Shown: positions 56,867 to 64,000 of the stretch, one piece after another
Layout: every line of letters starts with the position of its first letter
How positions within the stretch are numbered: position 1 is the stretch's first letter
Source of the DNA: Rhodospirillaceae bacterium
GTDB lineage: Bacteria > Pseudomonadota > Alphaproteobacteria > GCA-2731375
Direction of reading: 5' to 3'
NCBI GenBank assembly: GCA_018660265.1
Contig: JABJKS010000046.1
Coordinates: 1-64,000, forward strand
DNA length: 64,000 bases
The notes under the pieces: generated by a model
Database searches by the model: none
Told to the model about the DNA's origin: nothing
Seen by the model: only the letters and a program-made list of their open reading frames with translations
Made by a program: the position numbers and the translations under genes

Positions 56867-59134
56867 ATGAAAGCTAGTTCGGACGCGATTGTAAAAGATT
56901 TGGTTTTGGTTGGTGGCGGTCACAGCCACGTCATTGTCCTCAAAAAATTCGCCATGAAGCCGTTGCCCGGCGTGCGCCTGACCGTCATCGCGCGCGATGT
57001 GCATACGCCCTATTCGGGCATGCTGCCGGGATATGTGGCGGGCCATTATAATTTTGACGAGGTGCATATTGATCTACGCCCTCTTTGCCAGTTCGCCGGT
57101 GCCCGGCTGTATCATGACACCGCAGTCAAAATCGATACCTACGCCAAGCAGGTGATTTGTGCGGGGCGACCCGCAGTGCCATACGATGTGCTGTCTATCA
57201 ACATCGGCTCCACGCCCAGTTTTGATGACGTCGCCGGCGCGACGGATTTTGCGACGCCCGTGAAGCCAATTAATAACTTTATCGACCGTTGGCACAGCTT
57301 GGTGGATCGTGTTCTGAAAAGACCCGGACCCCATCGCATTGGTGTGGTCGGCGCCGGCGCCGGCGGTATGGAATTGTTGCTGGCCGTCCAATTTCGTCTG
57401 GGCAACCTACTGGCCGAACAGGGGCAAAGTACCGATGATTTGGAATTTCATCTCATTTTCCGATCAGAAACCATCCTGCCCGATTTCAGCGGCGGTGTGC
57501 GGCGGAAGTTTGAGCGCCTATTGGATTTGCGCGGTGTTCACCTCCACAACAATGCTGTGGCATCCCAGGTAGCACCCGGTGTGCTGTCTTTAACTGACGG
57601 CAAAACCATTGCCCTGGACGAAATCCTCTGGGTGACCGCTGCCGGTGCGCCATCCTGGCCAAGGGAATCTGGCCTTGAGGTTGACGGGGCCGGTTTCATA
57701 AAAGTCCGGGACACGCTGCAATCGATAACGCACGATGATATCTTTGCAGCCGGCGATATTGCCGCCGTGGTGAACCATCCCCGGCCTAAGGCCGGTGTTT
57801 TTGCAGTTCGCCAGGGACCGCCGTTGAATGACAATCTGCGCCGGGTTCTGATCGGCCAGCAAGCCCGGTCCTTTACCCCGCAAAAGAACTTTTTGGTATT
57901 GATTACGAGCGGTGACAAGAACGCCGTGGCCGCGAAATGGGGTTGGACGGCCCAGGGCGGCTGGGTCTGGAAATGGAAAGACTGGATCGACCAACGGTTC
58001 ATGCGCAGGTTCAACGAACTCCCCGAAATGGCGCAAGAAAAGGCGGCAGCGTTGAACCCAGGCCTCGCCGACAAGGCGACGTTGAGCGATATTTCGGCTA
58101 TCGCCATGCGCTGCGGCGGCTGTGGTGCCAAGGTTGGCGCTGACGTTCTAAGCCGCGCCCTGTCAGAGTTGGAACCAATCCCCAACGAGGACGTCTTGGT
58201 CGGCCTGCATGCCCCTGATGATGCAGCCGTGGTGCAAATTCCCGACGGCAAGGTCATGGTCCATACGGTGGATTATTTCCGCGCCTTCATCGACGACGCC
58301 TATGTTTTCGGCCAAGTCGCGGCCAATCACGCTCTTAGCGATATTTTCGCCATGGGGGCGGAAGCGCAATCGGCCCTGGCCATTGCCACCGTGCCTTATG
58401 GTCTGGAGGCTAAGGTTGAGGCTTCCCTGCGGGAAATGATGACCGGTGCCATGGAAGTTTTGAACGAAGCGGGCGCGACTTTGGTCGGCGGTCATACCAG
58501 CGAGGGGCCGGAATTGGCGTTGGGATTTTCGGTCAACGGCCTGGCGGATCGTCAGGCAATTTTGCGCAAGGGCGGCATGGCAACGGGCGAGGTATTGATC
58601 CTGACCAAACCCCTTGGCACCGGCACCCTATTTGCGGCTGATATGCAGCAAAAGGCCAAGGGGCGCTGGATTGAGAACGCACTGAAATCCATGGTGCAAT
58701 CCAACCGTCTTGCAGCCCTTTGTCTATTTCGCCATGGTGCCAGCGCCTGCACGGATGTCACCGGTTTCGGTCTGTTGGGCCACGCGGTGGAGATGACCAA
58801 GGCGTCGAATGTCGACGTCGAGATTGACTTGGCGGCCCTGCCGATTATGGACGGTGCCCTGGACACGGTGCGCCTGGGGATCCTGAGTTCTTTACAGCCT
58901 GCAAACGTACGCCTGCGCCGGGCTATTCGGAATATGGAAGCCGTGCGGGAGAACGAACGCTATCCCCTGGTGTTTGATCCACAAACATCAGGCGGCCTGC
59001 TTGCCAGTATTCAGCCAGGGGCGGTGCAGGCCTGCCTAAAAGAACTGCATGATCTGGGATACGATCAGGCGACGGTCATTGGACGGGTCACGGCCGAAAC
59101 GGACCATCTGGAACCCATCACCCTGGTCGCGTGA
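56867..59134 (+). CDS. senC: FAD oxidoreductase-selenophosphate synthetase fusion (SenC/SelD)
   Basis: 755 residues. Residues 1-385 are a pyridine-nucleotide-disulfide/NDH-like flavoprotein (VGGGHSH 15-21, second Rossmann GVVGAGAGGMEL 159-170, GDIA 296-299). Residues about 405-755 are SelD: RCGGCGAKVG gives the active-site cysteine C419 and lysine K422, then DDAA and the GGHTSEGPE loop. SelD makes selenophosphate from selenide and ATP. The fusion itself is known in many proteobacteria; the flavin half may reduce selenium or a thiol carrier. Beside senB and senA, it fits the SenC role, though it could also serve selenouridine or selenocysteine synthesis. RBS AGGACAG. Confidence 0.93.
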   Translation: MKASSDAIVKDLVLVGGGHSHVIVLKKFAMKPLPGVRLTVIARDVHTPYSGMLPGYVAGHYNFDEVHIDLRPLCQFAGARLYHDTAVKIDTYAKQVICAGRPAVPYDVLSINIGSTPSFDDVAGATDFATPVKPINNFIDRWHSLVDRVLKRPGPHRIGVVGAGAGGMELLLAVQFRLGNLLAEQGQSTDDLEFHLIFRSETILPDFSGGVRRKFERLLDLRGVHLHNNAVASQVAPGVLSLTDGKTIALDEILWVTAAGAPSWPRESGLEVDGAGFIKVRDTLQSITHDDIFAAGDIAAVVNHPRPKAGVFAVRQGPPLNDNLRRVLIGQQARSFTPQKNFLVLITSGDKNAVAAKWGWTAQGGWVWKWKDWIDQRFMRRFNELPEMAQEKAAALNPGLADKATLSDISAIAMRCGGCGAKVGADVLSRALSELEPIPNEDVLVGLHAPDDAAVVQIPDGKVMVHTVDYFRAFIDDAYVFGQVAANHALSDIFAMGAEAQSALAIATVPYGLEAKVEASLREMMTGAMEVLNEAGATLVGGHTSEGPELALGFSVNGLADRQAILRKGGMATGEVLILTKPLGTGTLFAADMQQKAKGRWIENALKSMVQSNRLAALCLFRHGASACTDVTGFGLLGHAVEMTKASNVDVEIDLAALPIMDGALDTVRLGILSSLQPANVRLRRAIRNMEAVRENERYPLVFDPQTSGGLLASIQPGAVQACLKELHDLGYDQATVIGRVTAETDHLEPITLVA

Positions 59135-60080
59135 CCGCGGCGATAATATTCACCAAGGCGGCCTGTTCATGGGCCGGCTGAAACAAGGGTGCCAGCTTGC
59201 CGCCATGGTGGGCCAGGGATTTTAAAAACCCGGGCTCCATCTCGGCCCGCAAAAGCACTTCGGCCAAGGCCACTTCATCACCAACGGGGTAATAGCCGGG
59301 GTAATCCGGCCCCAACAAACCGATATTGCCCGCTATATCACTGGCAATGACCGGTACGCCGGCGACGATGGCTTCCGAGACCACATTGGCACCGCCTTCC
59401 TGGACCGAACTGATTACCATGGCGTGGGTTTTGCCGAATTCCCGGCGCACCTGCCCGCCGGACACCGCACCGCGCCAAGAATAGCGTGGGTTCCGGGCCA
59501 TTTCGGCCTGGGCCTGGTCAGCAAAATCCATCGAATGTGCGCCGCCCAGGTGATGCACCCGCAACCTCGAGGTTGGGGGCAGCAGCCGTGCCGCCAGGGC
59601 GGTCCGGAACGGATCTTTTTCAGCCCGCAAATGGCCGATGACACAGATATCGAAATGGCGTTTTGATGGTTGTCGGGGCTGGGTTAGCGGCTGCGCTGAT
59701 TGCCTGACAACATGCAGTTTTGGGCGCAATGGTGCGGGTAATTCCGGGCCAATGAGATCATGCAGACAGATCAGCGCATCGGCCATGTCCATGCTGCCTA
59801 GGGTCAACGCCCGCTCTGTCTGCAAAAACGTATTAACGTCCGTACCGCCCAGGCCGACCACCAATGGCCCTTGGGTCATCTGTTCCCGATAACGCCGCAC
59901 TGCTGCGCCGCTGTGGCGCGCGTGCAGGGCGATCATGACATCCGTGGCTTCGCCTTCGTAGTCAGTGGAAATTCTCACCAGGTGGCCGGATTGGCGCAGC
60001 AAACGGGCCCACCGCAAGGCTGTCGTCCGATTTCCGTTTTTCGATTGTTTGCCGGCTGGGGTGATTAGGCTAATCTTCAC
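59118..60080 (-). CDS. senB: SenB-type selenosugar synthase (GT4-like)
   Basis: 320 residues from a GTG at 60080; the frame continues upstream into senA but the family N-terminus is KISLITPAGK. Other family segments are NGNRTTALRWARLL, ALHARHSGAAV, GLGGTDV, VIGHLRAEKDPFRTALAARL, QEGGANVVSEAIVAGVPV and NIGLLGPDYPGYYPVGD. This is the glycosyltransferase-like family once known only as TIGR04348, in which SenB makes a selenosugar from UDP-sugar and selenophosphate. Its end overlaps senC by 17 bases convergently, and its start is 27 bases from the divergent senA start. Confidence 0.9.
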   Translation of the reverse strand: MKISLITPAGKQSKNGNRTTALRWARLLRQSGHLVRISTDYEGEATDVMIALHARHSGAAVRRYREQMTQGPLVVGLGGTDVNTFLQTERALTLGSMDMADALICLHDLIGPELPAPLRPKLHVVRQSAQPLTQPRQPSKRHFDICVIGHLRAEKDPFRTALAARLLPPTSRLRVHHLGGAHSMDFADQAQAEMARNPRYSWRGAVSGGQVRREFGKTHAMVISSVQEGGANVVSEAIVAGVPVIASDIAGNIGLLGPDYPGYYPVGDEVALAEVLLRAEMEPGFLKSLAHHGGKLAPLFQPAHEQAALVNIIAAVTRPG

Positions 60081-60107
60081 GTATTCATTCCAATTCAGGG
60101 ACCCAAC
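60081..60107. promoter_or_regulatory. 27-bp senB/senA divergent spacer
   Basis: Only 27 bases separate the senB GTG from the senA ATG. It holds both ribosome-binding sites (CAGGGA at 60096-60101 for senA; GGAAT on the other strand for senB). No room is left for two promoters, so at least one must lie inside the opposite gene, producing overlapping 5' transcripts. Confidence 0.6.
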
Positions 60108-61415
60108 ATGACCCAGCCTGTAAGTACCGCACATTTGATTGCCAATATGCAAGACACCCGTAACCGAACCCTGGAACTGGTCCGTGATCTGGACGATCAA
60201 CAGATTATGGGCCCAAAAGTCCGCACGGTTAATCCCCTAAAGTGGGAGATCGGCCATGCGGCGCATTTCTATGAGGTTTTCATTCTGCGTCAGTTGTACG
60301 GCTATGACAGTGTCATTGGTGAACGGGCAGACCAACTCTACGATTCGATCAATATCCACCACGATGTCAGATGGGATCTGCCCCTGCCGAACCGGGCAGA
60401 CACGCTGGCTTATATGCAGGCCGTGTTTGACCGTCTGGTTGAACGCCTGGACGGCGAAATGGCATCCGAACAGGACAGCTTTATTTATCAGTTCGGCATC
60501 TTTCACGAAGATATGCACACCGAGGCGTTTTTGTGGGCCCGGCAAAACCTGGCCTATCCGACGCCTGATCTGGACATTGCGGCGGACGTCAGCGCCGAAC
60601 GAATGGTCGGGCATCATCCGGGCTGGGCCTCCGTGCCGGGGGGCCGTTTTAGAATGGGGGCTGAAAAGACCGCACCGTTCAAGTTTGATAACGAGAAATG
60701 GGCCCACGATATTATTGTTGCGCCGTTTGAAATATCCAGGGCCGCTGTGACCAATGCCGAATTTCAGGCCTTCGTCGATGATGGCGGTTATGACAGGGCA
60801 GATTTTTGGGACCCGGCCGGCTGGACCTGGCGGCAGCAAGCTGAGGCAGACCATCCTGTCTATTGGCAGTCCGATGGGCCCGGCAAGTGGTTGGTCAGAC
60901 GCTTCGACCGGACGTTTCCCCTGCCGCCCCACGAGGCCGTCATACATGTCAATTGGTACGAAGCCGACGCCTATTGCAAATGGGCCGGCCAACGCCTGCC
61001 CCGCGAGGCGGAATGGGAAGTCGCAGCCCTGGGGGAAGCCGACCAGAGCGGCGATTTGGCAGCCGTCAAACGGCGCTATCCCTGGGGTGATGCTATTCCA
61101 GACCCAACGCGGGCCAACCTCGACGGGCGCGGCCTGGGACCGCTTGACGTCGGCGCATTAGCGGCCGGCGATAGCGCCTTCGGTTGTCGTCAGATGCTGG
61201 GCAATGTCTGGGAATGGACGGCGGATACATTCGAACCCTTCACAGGGTTTTCCGCTGATGCCTATACGGAATATTCAACCATGCTGTTCGGCGACACTAA
61301 AGTCATGCGCGGCGGTGCCTGGACGAGCAGAGGGCGCATGGTCCACGGTACCTACCGCAACTTTTTCGGCCCCGAACGACGCGACGTCTTTGCCGGCTTT
61401 CGTACCTGCCGATAG
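60108..61415 (+). CDS. senA: SenA-type selenoneine synthase (EgtB homologue)
   Basis: 435 residues. The N-terminal DinB-like domain supplies the iron triad: H50 in WEIGHAAHFYE and H133/H137 in FHEDMHTEAF. The C-terminal formylglycine-enzyme-like domain (about 165-435) has SVPGGRFRMGAE, LPREAEWEVAA, MLGNVWEWTAD and MRGGAWTS. EgtB joins a thiol to hercynine for ergothioneine; SenA does the same with a selenosugar to give selenoneine. Assignment as SenA instead of EgtB rests on the adjacent senB and senC genes. EgtD, EgtC and EgtE are absent here, so hercynine must come from elsewhere. Confidence 0.88.
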   Translation: MTQPVSTAHLIANMQDTRNRTLELVRDLDDQQIMGPKVRTVNPLKWEIGHAAHFYEVFILRQLYGYDSVIGERADQLYDSINIHHDVRWDLPLPNRADTLAYMQAVFDRLVERLDGEMASEQDSFIYQFGIFHEDMHTEAFLWARQNLAYPTPDLDIAADVSAERMVGHHPGWASVPGGRFRMGAEKTAPFKFDNEKWAHDIIVAPFEISRAAVTNAEFQAFVDDGGYDRADFWDPAGWTWRQQAEADHPVYWQSDGPGKWLVRRFDRTFPLPPHEAVIHVNWYEADAYCKWAGQRLPREAEWEVAALGEADQSGDLAAVKRRYPWGDAIPDPTRANLDGRGLGPLDVGALAAGDSAFGCRQMLGNVWEWTADTFEPFTGFSADAYTEYSTMLFGDTKVMRGGAWTSRGRMVHGTYRNFFGPERRDVFAGFRTCR

Positions 61416-61491
61416 GTGACATGGCGCATCGTTGGTAATTTGGGAAGGTGCCAACGGCGTGACAAGGCCAAAAGGCCAATACCGGATAGGG

Positions 61492-61725
61492 TTAAGTGAC
61501 GGATGCCACGGGGCTCCCCAGTCGACGAAAAAAGCTTTCATCGAGCAGAGTAGAAACGGCCAGCATGCGTGTTTCGCTACTGTTCCTTTGGTAGGCAATG
61601 ACAGCATGAGGCCGTTGGTGCCGGGATTCTATCAGTCGTGAGACAATCCAGATACTTCCAGGAAAGTCAATTTTCTCCAATAGATCACCGGGCTGAAGCG
61701 CGGCCATTTTGATTTGCCGACGCAT
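61492..61725 (-). CDS. hypothetical small protein
   Basis: 77 residues. The ATG has GAGGAAAA at a good distance, which is the main reason to accept it. The sequence (LQPGDLLEKIDFPGSIWIVSRL) has a small beta-domain look, with no signal peptide or membrane helix. Not recognised. Confidence 0.5.
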   Translation of the reverse strand: MRRQIKMAALQPGDLLEKIDFPGSIWIVSRLIESRHQRPHAVIAYQRNSSETRMLAVSTLLDESFFRRLGSPVASVT

Positions 61726-61940
61726 CAGATTTTCCTCGCTATTTGGGTCAATGCGGTAATTGAGATTATGGGCGTGAAGACCGAGACTGACGAAAGTTTA
61801 GATTTAGAGAAATTTGCAATTAACTGGAATCGCTTGTGCGATCTAAGTGATTGGTTCAATTGCTCAATACTTAAGGGTCCAAGCGCCTTGGGCATGTTTA
61901 AAAGAAACATGCTCCAGGCGAGCTGGAATTTGAATTCGGT

Positions 61941-62114
61941 CTACTCGGCGGCTTTCTTTTCAGCGGCCTCTTTGGCAAGGCGAAGTCCCCGTAACATTGC
62001 CTGGTGTTCGGCTCTATCTTGCTGTCTTTTTTCTTTTTCAATTGCGATCTGGTTGCCCTTGTCCTGGGGTGAGGCAAACATTTTCTCGGCTTTTGTTTTC
62101 GCCGATTTCGACAT
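61941..62114 (-). CDS. small charged hypothetical protein
   Basis: 57 residues from the ATG at 62114 with AAGGAAAG upstream; the longer frame to 62246 is not supported. Highly charged, rich in Lys, Glu and Ala (MSKSAKTKAEKMFASPQDKG, then a long Glu/Arg/Gln helix). Probably a single alpha-helix. Function unknown. Confidence 0.55.
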   Translation of the reverse strand: MSKSAKTKAEKMFASPQDKGNQIAIEKEKRQQDRAEHQAMLRGLRLAKEAAEKKAAE

Positions 62115-62244
62115 AACAGCTTTCCTTTTTTCCGGCTCGATATTGTCGGACGGAGTGTTTTCGTAATTAAATGAAGTTGGTGCCACGCACGGCAGAATAG
62201 TCAACGCGCGATTGGTTGGCCATATCGGGCCAACGACGAGTCGC

Positions 62245-62277
62245 AACCGCCCCCAACGATAAGTTGGAGGCGGCGTT
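62245..62277 (-). terminator. probable hairpin terminator of the cold-shock gene
   Basis: CCGCCTCCAAC and GTTGGGGGCGG pair on the minus strand with one mismatch and a 5-base loop, 9 bases after the cold-shock stop codon. Only a short TT follows, so it may stabilise the 3' end and act as a weak terminator. Confidence 0.55.
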
Positions 62278-62285
62278 TAGTTCGA

Positions 62286-62495
62286 CTAATCTACGATAGA
62301 CAGGTTCTCGGCAGAAGATTTGCCTTGCTGACCCGCCTGAAGTTCGTAGGAGACCTTTTGCCCTTCGGTCAGCGTACCCAATCCGGCGCGCTCAACGGCA
62401 GAGATATGGACAAAAGCATCTTTTGAACCGTCTTCAGGCTCGATAAATCCGAAACCTTTGGTGGGGTTGAACCATTTAACAGTACCAGTAGTCAT
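62286..62495 (-). CDS. CspA-family cold-shock protein
   Basis: 69 residues from the ATG at 62495 with AGAGGAAAA upstream. RNA-binding motifs [20 protein letters not shown] (RNP1 GFGFI) and AFVHISAVE (RNP2 VHIS) are intact. It binds single-stranded RNA and melts structure. The gene is transcribed alone and its promoter is probably in the 360-base gap to the right. Confidence 0.95.
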   Translation of the reverse strand: MTTGTVKWFNPTKGFGFIEPEDGSKDAFVHISAVERAGLGTLTEGQKVSYELQAGQQGKSSAENLSIVD

Positions 62496-62570
62496 AGCAT
62501 TTTCCTCTAACTGGGAATCAAAATACGCGCCTCGCTTCATGCGAAGGCACGGACGGTCTAACGTCCACAT

Positions 62571-62931
62571 TGTCAGGGGATAGCTAAGAAATCAGCGTAC
62601 CGGTTTTTTATGCAGCACCGGACGAATGCAATACGTATATGCACTAAATAGGCGATGTCACCGATAAGTCAACGTCTGAATGCGCAAACGATCATCCCAC
62701 CGCGACCGTCGGCGATGTGCGCAATGGGGCAAACCCGGAAATGGGACTTATTTATTCCGGAATCCTAGTCGGATCATTGCTCATGCAAAGGCGAATTTCT
62801 AAAGATTTGAAATTTTCGCCAACGGAGGCTTTTGCCAAGAGTATCGTATCCATAATCCATTGCCCTTCGAGGGTTCTTTCGACGGGGTTGAATGCAAAAC
62901 ATTCACAGTGTATGTTTTGCATTCAACATTA
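62571..62931. promoter_or_regulatory. intergenic region between csp and flavin-reductase genes
   Basis: No gene is convincing here. It contains the probable long 5' leader of the cold-shock gene (a small GGACG/CGTCC hairpin lies just inside the transcribed side at 62551-62566) and, at its right end, the large palindrome before the flavin-reductase gene. An imperfect inverted repeat (GGCGAATTTC, later GAAATTTTCGCC) lies at about 62790-62822. Confidence 0.4.
62887..62927. promoter_or_regulatory. perfect 16-bp palindrome upstream of flavin reductase
   Basis: GTTGAATGCAAAACAT at 62887-62902 and its exact complement at 62912-62927 flank a 9-base spacer. The palindrome ends 4 bases before the ATG at 62932. 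No T-run follows, so it is more like an operator for a dimeric regulator than a terminator. A transcribed hairpin here would hide the ribosome-binding site. Confidence 0.65.
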
Positions 62932-63603
62932 ATGGAGGACAATGATTTGACCGAGTCTATCCTTATTGACCCAGCCATCCTGTATTGGGGCACGCCCGTC
63001 GTCCTAGTGAGCACCGTCAACGAGGATGGCACGGCTAATCTTGCGCCGATGTCCTCGGCATGGTGGCTCGGTCGGGGCTGCATGCTCGGCTTCACTGAGA
63101 GCGCCAAAAGCGTCAAGAACCTACGTCGTACCAAAGAGTGTGTGCTTAACCTGCCTTCATCATCTTTGGCTGGCGCGGTCGATCGTATTGCCAGGACCAC
63201 GGGCAATAATCCCGTACCGCCGGATAAGGAGTGGCTTGGGTTTGAATATGTGGCTGATAAATTCGGACGGGCTGGGCTTACGCCAGTTCCTTCAACAATC
63301 GTGGCCGCCCCACGCGCCGCCGAGTGTGATGTTCAAATGGAGGCGGCGGTTGAAATAATCCACGCCTATGGGGCCACAAACCCCGGCATTAGGACAAAAA
63401 TTGCGGCGATCGAGCTTCGTATCGTTGCCGTACATGTCAATCCAGACATCGTTCATAAAGATGATTCACGACGGGTTGATCCCGATCTATGGCGTCCCCT
63501 GATCATGAGCTTCCGCGAATTTTACGGCCTCGGCGACCGCGTTACATCTTCAAGGCTCGCCGAAATTTCGGAAGAGCGCTGGCGCCCGCCCCCTCCAGCA
63601 TAG
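62932..63603 (+). CDS. flavin-reductase-family (split-barrel) protein
   Basis: 223 residues from the ATG at 62932; a TTG at 62947 with GGAGG 8 bases upstream is a serious alternative. The FMN-binding split barrel is seen in the strands TPVVLVSTVNEDGTANLAPM, WWLGRGCMLGFT and ECVLNLPSSSL. Members reduce flavins or bind FMN without proven activity. Located just after the large palindrome, so it is likely regulated by a nearby-binding factor. Confidence 0.82.
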   Translation: MEDNDLTESILIDPAILYWGTPVVLVSTVNEDGTANLAPMSSAWWLGRGCMLGFTESAKSVKNLRRTKECVLNLPSSSLAGAVDRIARTTGNNPVPPDKEWLGFEYVADKFGRAGLTPVPSTIVAAPRAAECDVQMEAAVEIIHAYGATNPGIRTKIAAIELRIVAVHVNPDIVHKDDSRRVDPDLWRPLIMSFREFYGLGDRVTSSRLAEISEERWRPPPPA

Positions 63604-63670
63604 GCGGTGGACGGTTGGGAATTGCTATGCTCAATATTAGACGCCGAATTTTCCGCTTACATTTTTAATT

Positions 63671-64000
63671 GGGGCTGACCCAGATAACGCCAGTGAGGTG
63701 TTATTATGGTCCGCATGCGAAAGAGCCGATTAAGCCAGGCCAAACAGAACCGGTTGATGGAGCATTTTGTTGCCGGCACGACGGCCCGATGCGCGGCCGC
63801 ACTTGTGGGCGTTAATTCGAAAACCGCAATTTACTATTTCCACCGCTTGCGCGAGACCATCTGTCACCGCCTGGAGCTCGAAGCAGACAGCGTCGTCGAT
63901 GGCGAGATCGAAGTGGATGAGTCCTATTTTGGTGGTCGGCGAAAAGGCAAGCGCGGTCGCGGCGCCGGTGGGAAAGTCCCTGTTTTCGGTCTGTTGAAGC
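63671..64000 (+). mobile_element. IS1595-family insertion sequence, left part
   Basis: GGGGCTGACCCAGATAACG at 63671 is a plausible left terminal repeat, and the transposase starts 35 bases in. The element continues beyond the window, so the right end and target duplication cannot be checked. Confidence 0.75.
63706..64000 (+). CDS. IS1595-family transposase, 3' end missing
   Basis: 98 residues are visible, open to the window edge. The N-terminal zinc-ribbon-poor helical region (MRKSRLSQAKQNRLMEHF, TTARCAAALVGVNSKTAIYY) is followed by EIEVDESYFGGRRKGKRGRG, the start of the DDE/DDN catalytic domain with its first aspartate. This matches IS1595/IS1016-type transposases. GAGG precedes the ATG. 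Confidence 0.92.
   Translation, partial: MVRMRKSRLSQAKQNRLMEHFVAGTTARCAAALVGVNSKTAIYYFHRLRETICHRLELEADSVVDGEIEVDESYFGGRRKGKRGRGAGGKVPVFGLLK

Noticed and set aside
58110-58140. Selenocysteine (in-frame TGA) in the SelD active site
   Set aside because: The active-site codon is a normal cysteine codon (TGT), and no in-frame TGA occurs in the gene.
61714-62166. 150-codon plus-strand frame
   Set aside because: Antisense to the small charged protein gene with a good ribosome site, and the product is not protein-like.

Overview
The window is chromosomal DNA from an alphaproteobacterium, most likely a Rhodospirillales-type, probably marine, lineage. Three things point there. The cell-envelope cluster runs rpsB-tsf-pyrH-frr-uppS-cdsA-dxr-rseP-bamA-skp-lpxD-fabZ-lpxA-lpxI-lpxB, with lpxI in place of lpxH. 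A ratA/COQ10 - pncC - pgpA - fused ispDF neighbourhood is present. hemB lacks the cysteine zinc site. No rRNA, tRNA, CRISPR array or prophage was seen. The only mobile element is an IS1595-type transposase cut by the right edge.

Layout. 0-8 kb: end of a COQ10/RatA gene, a PAS histidine kinase, a Cys-rich exported protein, then a leftward operon ispDF-pgpA-LLM oxidoreductase-pncC-CPBP protease, followed by rightward crotonase and ChaC genes. 8-15 kb: small lipoprotein, orphan Flp pilin, CoA-transferase, Crp/Fnr regulator, a two-gene ABC-2 exporter and a chemoreceptor with a clear terminator. 15-23.4 kb: dnaE, methylmalonyl-CoA epimerase, a second LLM oxidoreductase and a leftward Rieske oxygenase-VanZ-phosphoesterase operon. 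23.6-38.6 kb: the translation/isoprenoid/outer-membrane/lipid A cluster, mostly with overlapping or abutting genes. 38.6-47 kb: a large FecR-domain exported protein, hemB with phased 10-bp repeats upstream, the fused B12 mutase IcmF, a GFA-family protein and a small exported protein.

47.2-51.6 kb looks like an acquired island. A PLP racemase of the ornithine/alanine racemase type and a DUF1611 (DgcN-like) protein are divergent from an M81 (microcystinase/MlrC-type) metallopeptidase across a strikingly AT-rich spacer. At its left edge the racemase reads into a decayed gene fragment. An HxlR regulator and a divergent MATE exporter with a clear palindromic operator follow.

53.8-61.4 kb is the most interesting region, a compact selenium locus. 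It holds a PhnD-like binding protein, an ATPase and a permease with two fused membrane halves (putative selenium-compound importer). These are followed by an FAD-oxidoreductase/selenophosphate synthetase fusion (SenC/SelD type), then SenB-type selenosugar synthase and SenA-type selenoneine synthase genes. Together they would import selenium, activate it as selenophosphate, make a selenosugar and attach selenium to hercynine. EgtD, which makes hercynine, is not in the window.

The last 2.6 kb holds small conserved proteins, a cold-shock protein, a flavin-reductase-like protein behind a perfect 16-bp palindrome, and the start of the IS element. All functions are read from motifs and context by eye; no database search was run.
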